NCBI RefSeq assembly: GCF_023611925.1
Contig: NZ_CP091456.1
Span: 1,426,001 to 1,490,000, forward strand
Direction of reading: 5' to 3'
DNA length: 64,000 nt
Origin: Avibacterium sp. 20-132
GTDB lineage: Bacteria > Pseudomonadota > Gammaproteobacteria > Enterobacterales > Pasteurellaceae
Shown one piece after another: positions 1 through 10,859 of this stretch (within the stretch, counting starts at the first letter, position 1; the number at the start of each line of letters is the position of its first letter). The translations under genes and the position numbers were made by a program. Below the pieces are notes generated by a model that was given only the letters and a program-made list of their open reading frames with translations, was not told where the DNA came from and did no database searches.

Positions 1-244
1 CCTCAACAAGCTGAATCTTTGAATGATTGAGTAAATCAATTTCCGCTAAATACGGATCACTTGGGGTTACCGCAACAATAATGTGGTTAATTGCAGGGTA
101 GTGAATTAATACATCAAGCGTATGTTCGAGAATCGTTTTTCCCTGAATGGTTAAATATTGCTTTGGTTTATCTGCCTGCATACGGCTGCCGATCCCTGCA
201 GCAGGGACAACAGCGATAATTTCACGTGGTAATGATTTCATCAT
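1..244 (-). CDS. ispD: 2-C-methyl-D-erythritol 4-phosphate cytidylyltransferase, N-terminal part
   Basis: Cut by the window edge; only about the first 80 codons are present. IspD transfers CMP to methylerythritol phosphate in the cytoplasmic non-mevalonate isoprenoid pathway. The visible N-terminus has the nucleotidyltransferase signature [10 protein letters not shown] followed by DKPKQYL, the nucleotide-binding loop and a conserved lysine segment of the family. The start overlaps the ftsB stop (ATGA), and a second ATG follows immediately, so translation may begin at 244 or 241. The ftsB-ispD order is the usual one in gammaproteobacteria. Confidence 0.93.
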   Translation of the reverse strand, partial: MMKSLPREIIAVVPAAGIGSRMQADKPKQYLTIQGKTILEHTLDVLIHYPAINHIIVAVTPSDPYLAEIDLLNHSKIQLVE

Positions 245-519
245 TTATGCTCTTTTACTATACGATAAAAGGTTTCGTTATGTTTTACCATCTCGTGTTG
301 TAATCTGGCACGCTCTTCAATGGCATCCACGCCTTCTTTGAGATCTTTAATTTCAGCCGCAATCGCTTGATTACGTTGGGATAGTTTTTCATTTTCTTGT
401 TGGCGCAAGGCAATTTCTTTTTCTGTATTTTTATAATCTACATAGCCGTTTTTTCCAAACCAAAAATCATATTGAAAAAGTAAGGCAAACCCCGCCAAAA
501 TAAAAATTAATAAACGCAT
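241..519 (-). CDS. ftsB: cell division protein FtsB
   Basis: 92 residues, normal for FtsB. It is a bitopic inner-membrane protein that joins FtsL and FtsQ in the divisome. Residues about 2-20 form a single hydrophobic helix ([20 protein letters not shown]), followed by a charged Glu/Gln-rich periplasmic coiled coil (about 30-65) and the conserved EERAR motif. It is the first gene of the ftsB-ispD operon and overlaps ispD by 4 bases. An uptake signal sequence at 593-601 lies just upstream. Confidence 0.95.
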   Translation of the reverse strand: MRLLIFILAGFALLFQYDFWFGKNGYVDYKNTEKEIALRQQENEKLSQRNQAIAAEIKDLKEGVDAIEERARLQHEMVKHNETFYRIVKEHK

Positions 520-620
520 AATTTTTCTCGTTCAGTAAAAATTGCCATAGTTTACCTTGAAATGCGTAAAATTTGTAGAAATGGATAGGATTAAGTGCGG
601 TGTAATTTTTTCACATTTTA

Positions 621-650
621 TGAAAAAAGCCCCGCAAGCGGGGCCTTGTC
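621..650 (-). terminator. rho-independent terminator after nanM
   Basis: Perfect 7-bp stem GCCCCGC/GCGGGGC (629-635 and 638-644) with a two-base loop. Read on the minus strand it is followed by a run of six T. It lies 20 bases past the nanM stop and would end the siaP-nanM transcript. Confidence 0.85.
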
Positions 651-669
651 TTACATTTATCGGTCTGTG

Positions 670-1815
670 TTATTCAACAACCAGTTTTTTTCCATCATAA
701 CTCATTGTTTGAACTGAGGTGAGGGCTTTTCCTCCTTGACCTTCACCACCGATTAATAGCACTTTGTTGTCATAGCTTACACTCACGCCATAACCAATTG
801 GTTCTGGCAAGTTACCAATGATTTTCCAAGTCCCTTTTTTGGCATTGAGTGCATAAACATCACTATGCCACGTTTTTTTCAACCCACCAGTGCGGTGTGC
901 ATCGTTGATACCATTTTGATAATTTGCACGTGCGCCCGGGAAGTTTGCCCCACCTGTTACAATATAGTTACCGTAACTGTAGCCCCCCATTGCGCCCGCA
1001 ATCCCTTCTTGTTGTTTTTGCCCTTTCGGTGTTGGTAAATCACCCAATTTTTTCCAAGTCACTCCATTTTTACCGATCGTACCAAGCTCCGTGGTTTGGG
1101 TTCGCAATCCTGCTTTTACTTCTCCGTTTACAACAAGAAGTTTGTTATCCTTAATTGCCACCGCAGCTCCTGCTCGTCCTGAGTAGGGGAAAATGCCTTC
1201 ATTACGCCACGTGTTAGTAGCTGGCTCATAGCTGACAATTTCTGGTGAGAAGAAGAAATCTTGTACGCGTAAATTGAAATAAGGATCAAAAATGGCTTTT
1301 TCTTTGTCTTTATCGCCACCTGCGGCAGCAATATCTTGGAAAAGCCCATTCCAAATTTCTTGGTTAATGCCGCCGACAAAATAAATTTTACCGTTAGTTT
1401 CAGCAACACTTGCCCCTACTGCAGAGCGTGGGGAACGGGTTTGCAATTTTGTCCACGAGTTTGTTTCTGGATCATAGCGATAAGCATCATTAATCACTTG
1501 ATTTTTTGCTACATCCGTATCTTGAAAACCGCCAAATACATAGAGCTTGCCCTCTACGCCCGCAGAAACGGGTTGATTACGTTTTCCACCGGGGAAAGCA
1601 GGTAATTCTTGCCATTTAGCATTTTTCTCTTTTAGGTTAAGAGAATAAAATTTATCTCCCCCTGTTCCTAAACCAACATAAACGGTATCGCCAATTAATG
1701 CCCCTGTTCCACTTTTAATCCCGACTGGCAAATCAGGATATTGGCTTGCTTGTGTAGCAAAAGCTGTCATTGCAATTGCTGCAAATAATGCACTGTGTAA
1801 TGCTGTTTTTTTCAT
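670..1815 (-). CDS. nanM: N-acetylneuraminate epimerase (mutarotase) NanM
   Basis: 381 residues with a signal peptide ([20 protein letters not shown], then TQAS), so periplasmic. NanM speeds the alpha-to-beta anomer conversion of sialic acid before import. The mature part shows repeated Kelch blades ([47 protein letters not shown]), consistent with the six-bladed propeller of the family. The length is close to known NanM proteins. It lies 50 bases after siaP on the same strand, so it is probably co-transcribed, as in Haemophilus nan loci. Confidence 0.93.
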   Translation of the reverse strand: MKKTALHSALFAAIAMTAFATQASQYPDLPVGIKSGTGALIGDTVYVGLGTGGDKFYSLNLKEKNAKWQELPAFPGGKRNQPVSAGVEGKLYVFGGFQDTDVAKNQVINDAYRYDPETNSWTKLQTRSPRSAVGASVAETNGKIYFVGGINQEIWNGLFQDIAAAGGDKDKEKAIFDPYFNLRVQDFFFSPEIVSYEPATNTWRNEGIFPYSGRAGAAVAIKDNKLLVVNGEVKAGLRTQTTELGTIGKNGVTWKKLGDLPTPKGQKQQEGIAGAMGGYSYGNYIVTGGANFPGARANYQNGINDAHRTGGLKKTWHSDVYALNAKKGTWKIIGNLPEPIGYGVSVSYDNKVLLIGGEGQGGKALTSVQTMSYDGKKLVVE

Positions 1816-1865
1816 ATTGACCTCTTGTCGTTAAGGTTATTGCTTAAAGTGAGCAAGCAAACCGC

Positions 1866-2900
<1,035 letters not shown>

Positions 2901-2971
2901 TTAGGGCGTATTCTCTTTGGGGATACGACGAGACCAAATAACGGAGGGAACGACCTAATGGCTATATAATA

Positions 2972-2992
2972 AATGAAGTAATATTTCATTAC
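2972..2992 (-). promoter_or_regulatory. putative SiaR operator upstream of siaP
   Basis: The sequence AATGAAGTAATATTTCA (2972-2988) extends to TTACT and contains nested inverted repeats (AATGAA/TTCATT and AGTAAT/ATTACT). The identical 17 bases recur at 5161-5177 in the siaQM/nanE intergenic region. A TATTAT -10-like box lies immediately downstream on the minus strand, so bound repressor would cover the -35 region. Assignment to SiaR is inferred from context. Confidence 0.55.
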
Positions 2993-3008
2993 TGAGAGCT
3001 ATATCACA
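2993..3008 (-). promoter_or_regulatory. putative CRP site of the siaP promoter
   Basis: On the minus strand the sequence reads TGTGATATAGCTCTCA, one perfect CRP half-site and one with a single change (TGTGA-N6-TCTCA). Its centre lies about 41-42 bases upstream of the start point expected from the TATTAT -10 box, the position of a class II CRP-activated promoter. It directly abuts the putative SiaR operator. Confidence 0.5.
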
Positions 3009-3170
3009 AAATTGAAAAAAGATTAAAAAACTTTTTAACCGCTTTTATCTTGAATTCACTTAAGTTTAAATGTGTTGGAATATGTTAGGGTATGAAATGA
3101 TACTCCATTTTTTTGTAAAAAGTTTCTCTAGAAATTAATGTGCGGTAGTTTTTTAAGACATTTTTCGTGA

Positions 3171-3197
3171 TAAAAAAGCGGGTGAATTTTCACCCGC
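3171..3197 (-). terminator. rho-independent terminator after siaQM
   Basis: Nine-bp perfect stem GCGGGTGAA/TTCACCCGC with a two-base loop, followed on the minus strand by six T. It lies just past the siaQM stop, so siaQM and siaP are at least partly separate transcripts. Confidence 0.8.
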
Positions 3198-3217
3198 ACT
3201 TTGTTTTTTCCTTTCTG

Positions 3218-5065
3218 TTATGGCATTAACAGATTTGGAATAAAGGTGATAATTTGTGGGAAGATGGTGATAAGCACCAAGGTGGTAAACACGGGGATTA
3301 AGAACGGTAATACCCCTTTGGTTACCGTACTCACTGGCATATTACCCACACGAGCGACCACGAATAATGCCATTCCCATTGGCGGCGTTAAAATCCCCAC
3401 CATCATATTTAATGTGGTCATTACCCCAAAGAACACGAGATCAATACCAAAATGTACGGCAATTGGAATGAGCATTGGTAGCACTAAGAATTGCAGTGCG
3501 AGGGCATCAATAAACATTCCCAAGAATAATAGTAGCAAGTTGATCATAATTAGCACCATTGTTGGTGTGTCTGCCACTGCCATAAAGAGATCGGCAATAC
3601 GCATTGCCACTTGTTCACGGGCGATCATATCGCCAAAGAAAGTTACCGTCATTACCATTAAGGCAGTCACCCCTGTGATTGCCATTGCTTCAACGCAACT
3701 TTTGAACACCATTTTTAATGTGAGTTCACGGTAAACAAACATTCCAATAATAATGGAGTAGGCAGCGGCGATCACCGCAGCTTCTGTTGGTGTGAATAAG
3801 CCAGAGAAAATACCGCCAATAATGAGAATGGGGGTTAAGATCGCCCAAATCGCTTTTTTGAATGCTTCACAACGTTGTTGCAATGAGGCTTTTGGCGTTC
3901 TCGGATAATGGCGTTTTTTCGCAATGGCATAGTTCATCGCCATTAATGCAATGGTTAGTAACACACCGGGTACGAAGCCTGCTACAAAGAGTTTAGCAAT
4001 AGATTCATTGGCGATGACGCCATAAATAATCATCGCAATACTTGGCGGCACGAGAGGCCCAATAATACAAGATGCTGCGGTGATCCCACCACAAATATCA
4101 TCGTCATAACCTGCATCACGCATCGCTTTAATTTCAAGCTGACCCAATCCCCCAGCATCGGCAAGTGCTGAACCTGACATTCCAGAGAAAATTAAACTTG
4201 CGCCGATATTTACGTGTCCCATACCGCCAGAATAATGCCCTAGCAAGGCTTTCGCAAAGTTAAAAATTCGCTCGGTAATTCCCCCTGTATTCATCAAGAT
4301 TCCCGTTAGGATAAAGAAGGGGACAGAAAGCAGTGGGAAGCTGTTTAGGCTATCGACTAATTTTGAGGAGGCAGAATTAACGACATTCCAGCGCGTCATT
4401 GCAAAATATAAAATGGTAACAATAAACAACGACCAACCCACAGGTGTACCAAGAAACATAATGACAAGCCACACAATCAAGCAGACATACACGGCATTGC
4501 TACCTAGCTTGATATAGTTACTAATGCGTAAGGCTTTAAACCATTCTGGGTGGGTCATTAAAATGATAAACAGGAGCAAAGCAAGAATAATATACAAAGT
4601 GGCAGGCAAATAGCTAAGTTGATTTTTGTAATTCTCGCTTTGCGCTTGCAGAAAGCGGATAAACACTAACATTGAAATGAATGGCAAGGGCGCATAAAGC
4701 CATTTTTCCGAAATCTGCAAGGAAACAATTTCAAAACTGGCATCTAAAAAGACTTTAAAACCTAAATAGATAAATAAGAAAATACAAGCAAAAATAATTA
4801 GTTGAACAAATGAGTTTATTGCTTTTCGTGCTTTCTCTGGCATTAAATTGGTGAGAAAGTCGATATAAACGTGCTGTTGCGCACGCGTTGCCATACTAAT
4901 GCCAAACATAGCAACATAAACAAAGAGTAAACGCGCCAGTTCCTCACTCCAAATAAATGGAGAGTCAAACACTTGGCGGGCGATGATTTGGGCAAGAAGA
5001 ATGATAAAAATGGTGAGGAATAAAACACCCCCCACCCATTCTTCTAATTTATTGAAATATTTCAT
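3218..5065 (-). CDS. siaQM: sialic acid TRAP transporter fused permease SiaQM
   Basis: 615 residues from the chosen start. Small (SiaQ, about residues 1-170, four membrane segments) and large (SiaM, about 190-615, DctM type) TRAP subunits are fused in one chain, as in H. influenzae. It imports Neu5Ac with Na+ in partnership with SiaP. The SiaQ part shows the conserved [23 protein letters not shown] segment; SiaM shows [14 protein letters not shown] and [20 protein letters not shown] motifs. An upstream ATG at 5086 was rejected in favour of 5065, which has a good GGAG site and gives the family N-terminus [10 protein letters not shown]. It is transcribed divergently from nanE. Confidence 0.95.
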   Translation of the reverse strand: MKYFNKLEEWVGGVLFLTIFIILLAQIIARQVFDSPFIWSEELARLLFVYVAMFGISMATRAQQHVYIDFLTNLMPEKARKAINSFVQLIIFACIFLFIYLGFKVFLDASFEIVSLQISEKWLYAPLPFISMLVFIRFLQAQSENYKNQLSYLPATLYIILALLLFIILMTHPEWFKALRISNYIKLGSNAVYVCLIVWLVIMFLGTPVGWSLFIVTILYFAMTRWNVVNSASSKLVDSLNSFPLLSVPFFILTGILMNTGGITERIFNFAKALLGHYSGGMGHVNIGASLIFSGMSGSALADAGGLGQLEIKAMRDAGYDDDICGGITAASCIIGPLVPPSIAMIIYGVIANESIAKLFVAGFVPGVLLTIALMAMNYAIAKKRHYPRTPKASLQQRCEAFKKAIWAILTPILIIGGIFSGLFTPTEAAVIAAAYSIIIGMFVYRELTLKMVFKSCVEAMAITGVTALMVMTVTFFGDMIAREQVAMRIADLFMAVADTPTMVLIMINLLLLFLGMFIDALALQFLVLPMLIPIAVHFGIDLVFFGVMTTLNMMVGILTPPMGMALFVVARVGNMPVSTVTKGVLPFLIPVFTTLVLITIFPQIITFIPNLLMP

Positions 5066-5160
5066 AGGAACTCCAAAGATGTCCAACTAAACATTGTGAT
5101 ATTTGTCTATAATGAAATGTGAAACGGATTTGCTTTGTAATGCTTTCGTTCTCAAGTTTT

Positions 5161-5177
5161 AATGAAGTAATATTTCA
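5161..5177. promoter_or_regulatory. putative SiaR operator in the siaQM-nanE intergenic region
   Basis: AATGAAGTAATATTTCA, identical over 17 bases to the element upstream of siaP. It lies between the divergent siaQM (start 5065) and nanE (start 5412) genes, where the RpiR-type repressor encoded downstream would be expected to act on both. The 346-bp region 5066-5411 otherwise holds only the CRP-like site and promoters. Confidence 0.55.
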
Positions 5178-5300
5178 AGATAATCCTGATTTTTGTTTAA
5201 GATGAGAACAACATCATTTTTAGCAAAAACGGTATTTCCCTTTTAAAATACAAGGCTAATGGCGTTTTTTCAAATTGTTTTATGAAATTTTACTCCAGTT

Positions 5301-5316
5301 TGAGATCTAGATCTCA
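5301..5316 (+). promoter_or_regulatory. putative CRP site of the nanE promoter
   Basis: Perfect 16-base palindrome TGAGATCTAGATCTCA, 14 of 16 positions matching the ideal TGTGATCTAGATCACA. Its centre is about 40 bases upstream of a start point predicted from a TATTTT -10-like box at 5337-5342, the class II activation position. Confidence 0.5.
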
Positions 5317-5411
5317 CTTTTGAACTATTTTTCTTGTATTTTATTTTCAGAGGTCTATCCTAGCACCCAGCGAAAATTAACTTCCTTTCTTAAAAATATC
5401 TTGGAGTTTCT

Positions 5412-6101
5412 ATGTCAAAATTATCACATCAAGATGTGCTAGATCAGATTCGCTATGGGCTTATTGCCTCTTGTCAACCCGTTGATGATGGCCCTATGGA
5501 TAAGCCTGAAATTGTGGCAGCAATGGCACAAGCTTCTGTACAAGGCGGTGCAGCGGGATTGCGAATTGAAGGAATCGAAAATCTAAAAGCAACTCGTCCC
5601 GTAGTGGATAAGCCCATTATTGGGATTGTAAAACGCGATTTGCCTGATAGCCCTGTGCGAATCACCCCATTTTTGCAAGATATTGAAGATCTGGCTCTGG
5701 CGGGGGCTGACATTATTGCGGTGGATGGCACATTGCGTTCTCGTCCAGTAGCACTTGAAAGTGCGGTGAAAAAAATTAAAGAATTAGGCTGCTTGGCGAT
5801 GGCGGATTGCTCGAACTTGGAAGAAGGATTATATTGCCAGCAATTAGGCTTTGATATTGTGGGCAGTACAATGTCGGGCTATACCGGTGGTGAAGTTCCT
5901 GATGAGCCAGATTATCAACTGGTGAAAGATCTTAAGGCGGCAGGCTGCTATGTGATGGCAGAAGGGCGCTATAACAGCCCAGAATTGGCGAAAAAAGCCA
6001 TTGAAATAGGGGCGGATGTGGTAACCGTAGGATCGGCGCTCACGCGTTTAGAACATATTGTGAGTTGGTTTGCCAGTGCGGTGAAATCAGCAAAATCCTA
6101 A
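5412..6101 (+). CDS. nanE: N-acetylmannosamine-6-phosphate 2-epimerase NanE
   Basis: 229 residues, normal for NanE. This cytoplasmic TIM-barrel enzyme interconverts ManNAc-6-P and GlcNAc-6-P, the last dedicated step of sialic acid breakdown. Visible family motifs: [15 protein letters not shown] at the N-terminus, [49 protein letters not shown] and the phosphate-binding end [13 protein letters not shown]. The start is supported by GGAG five bases upstream. First gene of the nanE-nanK-nanQ-siaR-nanA operon; 18 bases separate it from nanK. Confidence 0.96.
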   Translation: MSKLSHQDVLDQIRYGLIASCQPVDDGPMDKPEIVAAMAQASVQGGAAGLRIEGIENLKATRPVVDKPIIGIVKRDLPDSPVRITPFLQDIEDLALAGADIIAVDGTLRSRPVALESAVKKIKELGCLAMADCSNLEEGLYCQQLGFDIVGSTMSGYTGGEVPDEPDYQLVKDLKAAGCYVMAEGRYNSPELAKKAIEIGADVVTVGSALTRLEHIVSWFASAVKSAKS

Positions 6102-6119
6102 CCAGAACAAGGATGGTAT

Positions 6120-7010
6120 ATGCGTTGTTTGGCATTAGACATTGGTGGCACAAAAATTGCAGCCGCATTGGTGGAAAATGGCGTCATTTCCCAGCGCCAG
6201 CAAATTAGCACTCCGCAAGATCAGTCTGCACAAGGAATGACGCAGGCGTTAAAAACATTAATTACCCAGTATGCTGGGCAGTTTGATGCAGTGGCAGTGG
6301 CATCCACAGGGATTATTAATCGTGGTGTACTGACCGCACTTAACCCGAAAAATTTAGGGGGATTAGCGAATTTTCCATTGAAAGATTGCATTGCGCGTTA
6401 TACTGACAAGCCGATCGGATTACTGAACGATGTACAAGCGGCGGTGTGTGCCGAATACCAATTACAAGATCAGGCTCAAAATAAAAGTGCGGTGCAAAAT
6501 TTCTTATTTATTACCGTCTCCACGGGTGTCGGCGGTGGAATTATTCTAAATGGCGAATTAACCACTGGGGTGAATGGCATTGCAGGGCATATTGGGCATA
6601 GCCTTGCTGATCCTAATGGGCCAATGTGCGGTTGTGGGCGTCAAGGCTGCGTGGAGGCTATTGCTTCTGGACGAGCCATTGAAGCAGTTGCCTCTCAATG
6701 GACGGAACCTTGTTCCCCCAAAGAAGTATTTGAACGCTTTAGAAAAAATGATGAAAAAGCCACCGCACTTGTGCAACGCTCCGCACGAGCGATTGCCAAT
6801 TTAATTGCCGATATGGTGATTAGCCTAGACATTCAAAAAGTGGTGTTGGGGGGGAGTGTAGGCTTGGCGGAAGGCTATTTACCCTTAGTTCAACAATATT
6901 TACAGGCAATGCCCGCTTTTTATCAATGCCCTGTCGAACCCGCGAGATCGGGGGCTGATGCTGGTTTATTAGGGGCGGCTTATTGGCTTACTCAACAATA
7001 TAAAGAATAA
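6120..7010 (+). CDS. nanK: N-acetylmannosamine kinase NanK (ROK family)
   Basis: 296 residues. It phosphorylates ManNAc at the 6-hydroxyl with ATP, between NanA and NanE. The N-terminus has the ATP-binding DIGGTKIAAALV; VSTGVGGGIILNG and GHIGHSLADPNG mark the sugar site. The ROK zinc motif appears as CGCGRQGCVEAIASG (about residues 171-185). The C-terminal GGSVGLAEGY is also typical. The gene lies in the nan operon with an overlap-free, short spacing to both neighbours. An uptake sequence lies within it near 6,488. Confidence 0.95.
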   Translation: MRCLALDIGGTKIAAALVENGVISQRQQISTPQDQSAQGMTQALKTLITQYAGQFDAVAVASTGIINRGVLTALNPKNLGGLANFPLKDCIARYTDKPIGLLNDVQAAVCAEYQLQDQAQNKSAVQNFLFITVSTGVGGGIILNGELTTGVNGIAGHIGHSLADPNGPMCGCGRQGCVEAIASGRAIEAVASQWTEPCSPKEVFERFRKNDEKATALVQRSARAIANLIADMVISLDIQKVVLGGSVGLAEGYLPLVQQYLQAMPAFYQCPVEPARSGADAGLLGAAYWLTQQYKE

Positions 7011-7496
<486 letters not shown>

Positions 7497-7517
7497 ACAA
7501 ACACAGGGAGAAGTTTT

Positions 7518-8387
7518 ATGGTTGCAACAAGTGGGAATATTCTGGATACCATTGGGGCGTTGTATAACAGCCTGACAAAAACGGAGAAGAAAATTGCGAC
7601 TACGATCTTATCTTCTCCACATTTGTTAAGCCAATTTTCATTAGCAGAAATTTCACAACAGTTTGATGTGGGCGAGGCGACCTTTATTCGTTTTTGTCGA
7701 ACTCTCGGCTTCAAAGGGTTTACAGACTTCAAATTACAGCTTTCTATTGAATTGGCAACTAAAGAAAAACAGCCAAATTCGTTGTTAGAAAGCGATATTA
7801 GCAAAAATGATGATACGCAAAGCATCGCAGAAAAATTACATAATTCTATAAATAATGTGATTAAAGAAACCATTAATTTACTTGATGTAAAGCAGCTAGA
7901 ACAAGTGGTGTTGGCAATGCGACAAGCAAAACGCGTGTTTCTATTTGGTGTTGGCTCTTCAGGGCTTACTGCGGAAGATACGAAACATAAGTTAATGCGT
8001 ATTGGTTTACAGGTTGATGCAATTAGTAATAATCATTTTATGTATATGCAAGCGGCTTTAATGAATAAAGAGGATGTGGTCATTGGCATTAGCCATTCAG
8101 GCTATTCCAAAGAAACCACACAATCATTGAGTATTGCGAAAAAAAATGGAGCAACCACTGTCGCATTAACCCACAATTTACGCTCACCAATTACGCAAGT
8201 TGCCGATTATGTCCTCATTAACGGGCATAGACAGGGGCAGCTACAAGGAGATTCTATCGGAACAAAAATTGCACAACTCTTTGTGTTAGATTTAATTTAT
8301 GCCTTGATCGTGCAAGCCGAAGAAGAAAATGCAACAGAAATGAAGCAAAAAACCGTGAATGTGATTTTAGAACAGCGGATCAAATAA
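7518..8387 (+). CDS. siaR: RpiR-family transcriptional regulator of sialic acid use, SiaR (NanR)
   Basis: 289 residues. The N-terminal RpiR helix-turn-helix (about 1-78) includes LAEISQQFDVGEATFIRFCRTLG. The C-terminal SIS domain (about 125-265) has VFLFGVGSSGLTAEDTKHKL and VVIGISHSGYSKET, which bind phosphosugars. In Haemophilus, SiaR represses the nan and siaPQM operons and uses GlcN-6-P as co-regulator. It sits within the operon it probably regulates. Likely operators are the shared AATGAAGTAA elements near 2,980, 5,170 and 34,550. Confidence 0.92.
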   Translation: MVATSGNILDTIGALYNSLTKTEKKIATTILSSPHLLSQFSLAEISQQFDVGEATFIRFCRTLGFKGFTDFKLQLSIELATKEKQPNSLLESDISKNDDTQSIAEKLHNSINNVIKETINLLDVKQLEQVVLAMRQAKRVFLFGVGSSGLTAEDTKHKLMRIGLQVDAISNNHFMYMQAALMNKEDVVIGISHSGYSKETTQSLSIAKKNGATTVALTHNLRSPITQVADYVLINGHRQGQLQGDSIGTKIAQLFVLDLIYALIVQAEEENATEMKQKTVNVILEQRIK

Positions 8388-8406
8388 ATCAGTTTAGGAG
8401 AAACCA

Positions 8407-9288
8407 ATGAAAAATTTAAAAGGCATTTTTAGCGCATTGCTTGTGTCTTATAACGAAGACGGCTCAATCAATGAAAAAGGGTTGCGTGAAATTATTCGCC
8501 ATAACATTGATAAAATGAAAGTCGATGGCTTGTATGTGGGCGGTAGCACAGGGGAAAACTTTATGATTTCCACTGCTGAGAAAAAGGAAATTTTCCGCAT
8601 TGCCAAAGATGAGGCAAAAGACCAAGTGGCATTGATTGCTCAAGTAGGCAGCGTGAATTTACACGAAGCCGTAGAATTAGGTAAATATGCCACCGAACTT
8701 GGTTATGACTGTTTATCTGCGGTAACCCCGTTCTATTACAAATTTAGTTTTGCGGAAATCAAACATTATTACGATACCATTATTGAGGAAACGGGCAATA
8801 ATATGATCGTTTATTCCATTCCATTCTTGACGGGTGTAAACATTGGCGTGGAACAATTTGGGGAACTTTATAAAAATCCAAAAGTATTAGGGGTGAAATT
8901 CACCGCAGGTGATTTCTATCTCTTAGAACGCTTGAAAAAAGCCTATCCCGATCATCTTATCTGGGCAGGCTTTGATGAAATGATGTTACCTGCCGCTGCT
9001 CTTGGCGTGGATGGTGCAATTGGTAGTACATTTAATGTAAACGGTATCCGAGCAAGACAAATTTTTGAATTAACTCAAGCTGGCAAACTTGCCGAAGCGC
9101 GTGAAATTCAACAGGTTACCAATGATCTGATTGAAGGTATTTTAGCAAATGGCTTATACCTCACCATTAAAGAATTACTTAAATTGGAAGGCGTGGATGC
9201 AGGTTATTGTCGCGAACCAATGACAGCCAAAGCCACTGAACAACAAATTGCTGTGGCAAAAGCATTGAAAGCGAAGTTTTTATCATAA
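8407..9288 (+). CDS. nanA: N-acetylneuraminate lyase NanA
   Basis: 293 residues. This aldolase cleaves Neu5Ac to ManNAc and pyruvate in the cytoplasm. It is a DapA-superfamily TIM barrel: [15 protein letters not shown] is the pyruvate carboxylate-binding loop, TPFYYKFSF and [12 protein letters not shown] carry the catalytic Tyr region, and [12 protein letters not shown] holds the Schiff-base lysine (about Lys164). [22 protein letters not shown] is the sugar-binding segment. Last gene of the plus-strand nan operon, ahead of a strong terminator. No nagA/nagB follow, unlike in H. influenzae. Confidence 0.97.
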   Translation: MKNLKGIFSALLVSYNEDGSINEKGLREIIRHNIDKMKVDGLYVGGSTGENFMISTAEKKEIFRIAKDEAKDQVALIAQVGSVNLHEAVELGKYATELGYDCLSAVTPFYYKFSFAEIKHYYDTIIEETGNNMIVYSIPFLTGVNIGVEQFGELYKNPKVLGVKFTAGDFYLLERLKKAYPDHLIWAGFDEMMLPAAALGVDGAIGSTFNVNGIRARQIFELTQAGKLAEAREIQQVTNDLIEGILANGLYLTIKELLKLEGVDAGYCREPMTAKATEQQIAVAKALKAKFLS

Positions 9289-9306
9289 TTTTCTATTCAA
9301 GAAAAA

Positions 9307-9331
9307 AGAGCGGAAAATCTCCGCTCTTTTT
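9307..9331 (+). terminator. rho-independent terminator after nanA
   Basis: Perfect eight-bp stem AGAGCGGA/TCCGCTCT (9307-9314 and 9320-9327) with a five-base loop and a T run. It ends the nanE-nanA operon 19 bases past nanA. The run of A ahead of it could also serve the opposite strand. Confidence 0.88.
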
Positions 9332-9423
9332 AGTCAGCAATGATTTTGGCTAGCATTTCTCGCCTTTTTCTTTGTGTTTAGCGTATTACCCAAAATAAAG
9401 TGCGGTGTAAATTTTACGCATTT

Positions 9424-9975
9424 TTATAGCAGTAGCGTCGCGCCCCACTTAATAATATCAAAGAAGAATTTATTATCATTAGTGGCAACGCCGTTGCTTG
9501 CTTTGCTATCTTCTTCTTTGTTGACTTCTGCCATACCGCTTTTATATTGCCCTTTCACAACCGCTAAATCATCGTGTGCTTTAAGACGTAACACATTGCA
9601 TTCAGCTTGAGTTAAAGGTTCAAACTCAGTTTGTTTGAATTTTTTGAACTGATATTGCGCATAACCCATTGCTTTTTCATCATCTTGAATGATTTTAAGA
9701 TAATCTTCACCGATGATATTTTCTAACGGATAGAAGAACACATATTGCGCGTGGATATAAGCATCTTCTTTACTAAAATGGGTTTGTTGAATGCGAGTTA
9801 AATTCGGGTAAATACATTGTTCTGCTTGGCGACTTGCGGCAACCCAGCGTTGTGCATCTTTATCCGATAATACATAATCTGCCCCAGCAAATTGGGCTGG
9901 AATAGGCGTTGTGGCGGTATGCCAAGTGCAAGCCGTCATCAAGCTGATAAAAAGGGTGAAGACTGATTTTTTCAT
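9424..9975 (-). CDS. putative lipoprotein of unknown function (DUF5358-like)
   Basis: 183 residues. The N-terminus [18 protein letters not shown] looks like a lipoprotein signal peptide with Cys16 as the possible lipidation site, although Met at -3 is not ideal. The rest ([24 protein letters not shown] and a Tyr/Phe-rich middle) resembles small Pasteurellaceae proteins that I recall as DUF5358; I am not certain. The final residues are hydrophobic ([10 protein letters not shown]). It starts three bases after rlmB ends on the same strand, so the two genes are probably co-transcribed. Function unknown. Confidence 0.7.
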   Translation of the reverse strand: MKKSVFTLFISLMTACTWHTATTPIPAQFAGADYVLSDKDAQRWVAASRQAEQCIYPNLTRIQQTHFSKEDAYIHAQYVFFYPLENIIGEDYLKIIQDDEKAMGYAQYQFKKFKQTEFEPLTQAECNVLRLKAHDDLAVVKGQYKSGMAEVNKEEDSKASNGVATNDNKFFFDIIKWGATLLL

Positions 9976-9977
9976 TG

Positions 9978-10718
9978 TTAGCCTGCTAAACGTTGTCGCG
10001 CAATTTCAAATAAACAAACGCCCGTCGCAACGGAAACATTCAAGGAAGAAACCGATCCCGCCATTGGAATACTCACCAATTGATCGCAGGTTTCACGGGT
10101 TAAGCGACGCATTCCGTCCCCCTCTGCGCCCATCACCAAAGCCAGTGACCCCGTCAGTTTTGTTTGATACAAGGTTTCTGTTGCCTCACCTGCCGTGCCA
10201 ATCACCCACATATTATAATTTTGTTGTAATTCTCTTAGTGTACGAGCGAGATTGGTCACCCGAATAAGGGGAACAACTTCCGCAGCACCGCAAGCCACTT
10301 TGCGTGCCGTAGCATTAAGCTGGGCAGATTTATCTTTTGGTACGATCACGGCACATACACCAGCCGCATCAGCTGTTCGCAAGCAAGCGCCGAGATTATG
10401 CGGATCGGTAACCCCATCTAAAACCAAGACAAGCGGTGTTGGTTGATCACGTAAAATGCGATCGAGATCATTTTCATTTAATTCTTTTGTAGGTTGTACA
10501 CGGGCGATGATCCCTTGATGTACTTCACCATTCGCTTTTTTATCAAGGGTTTCACGGTTAAGAAATTGAACAGAAATACCAAGCTCATAAAGCGCATTGA
10601 GAACGGGCTGTAAGCGTTTATCTTCACGCCCTTTTAGCACATAAACTTCAATAATTCGTTCAGGAGCATTTGCCAAAAAAGCATTAACTGCGTGGATTCC
10701 ATAAATATTTTCAGACAT
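9978..10718 (-). CDS. rlmB: 23S rRNA (guanosine-2251-2'-O)-methyltransferase RlmB
   Basis: 246 residues, the E. coli RlmB size. It methylates the ribose of G2251 in the peptidyl-transferase loop with S-adenosylmethionine. N-terminal substrate-binding domain (about 1-80: [18 protein letters not shown]) followed by a SPOUT knot with the three classic motifs: [37 protein letters not shown] and [15 protein letters not shown]. Downstream of rnr on the same strand, as in E. coli rnr-rlmB. Confidence 0.96.
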   Translation of the reverse strand: MSENIYGIHAVNAFLANAPERIIEVYVLKGREDKRLQPVLNALYELGISVQFLNRETLDKKANGEVHQGIIARVQPTKELNENDLDRILRDQPTPLVLVLDGVTDPHNLGACLRTADAAGVCAVIVPKDKSAQLNATARKVACGAAEVVPLIRVTNLARTLRELQQNYNMWVIGTAGEATETLYQTKLTGSLALVMGAEGDGMRRLTRETCDQLVSIPMAGSVSSLNVSVATGVCLFEIARQRLAG

Positions 10719-10859
10719 TGTTATCCTTTACATTGATAGATAAAATAAGGCGGAATTATACGCTTGTTTGTCTTCCTTCCGCCAGTTTTTCGCAAACTCA
10801 TTTTTACTGAGTGCGGGGCGATTTACGTTTATTTTTCTTGGCAGAAATGGCTGATTTTT

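Noticed and set aside
3201..3734. A 177-codon plus-strand open frame opposite siaQM
   Set aside because: It is an antisense shadow of the permease gene, with Ile/Thr/Asn-rich low-complexity composition and no ribosome-binding site.
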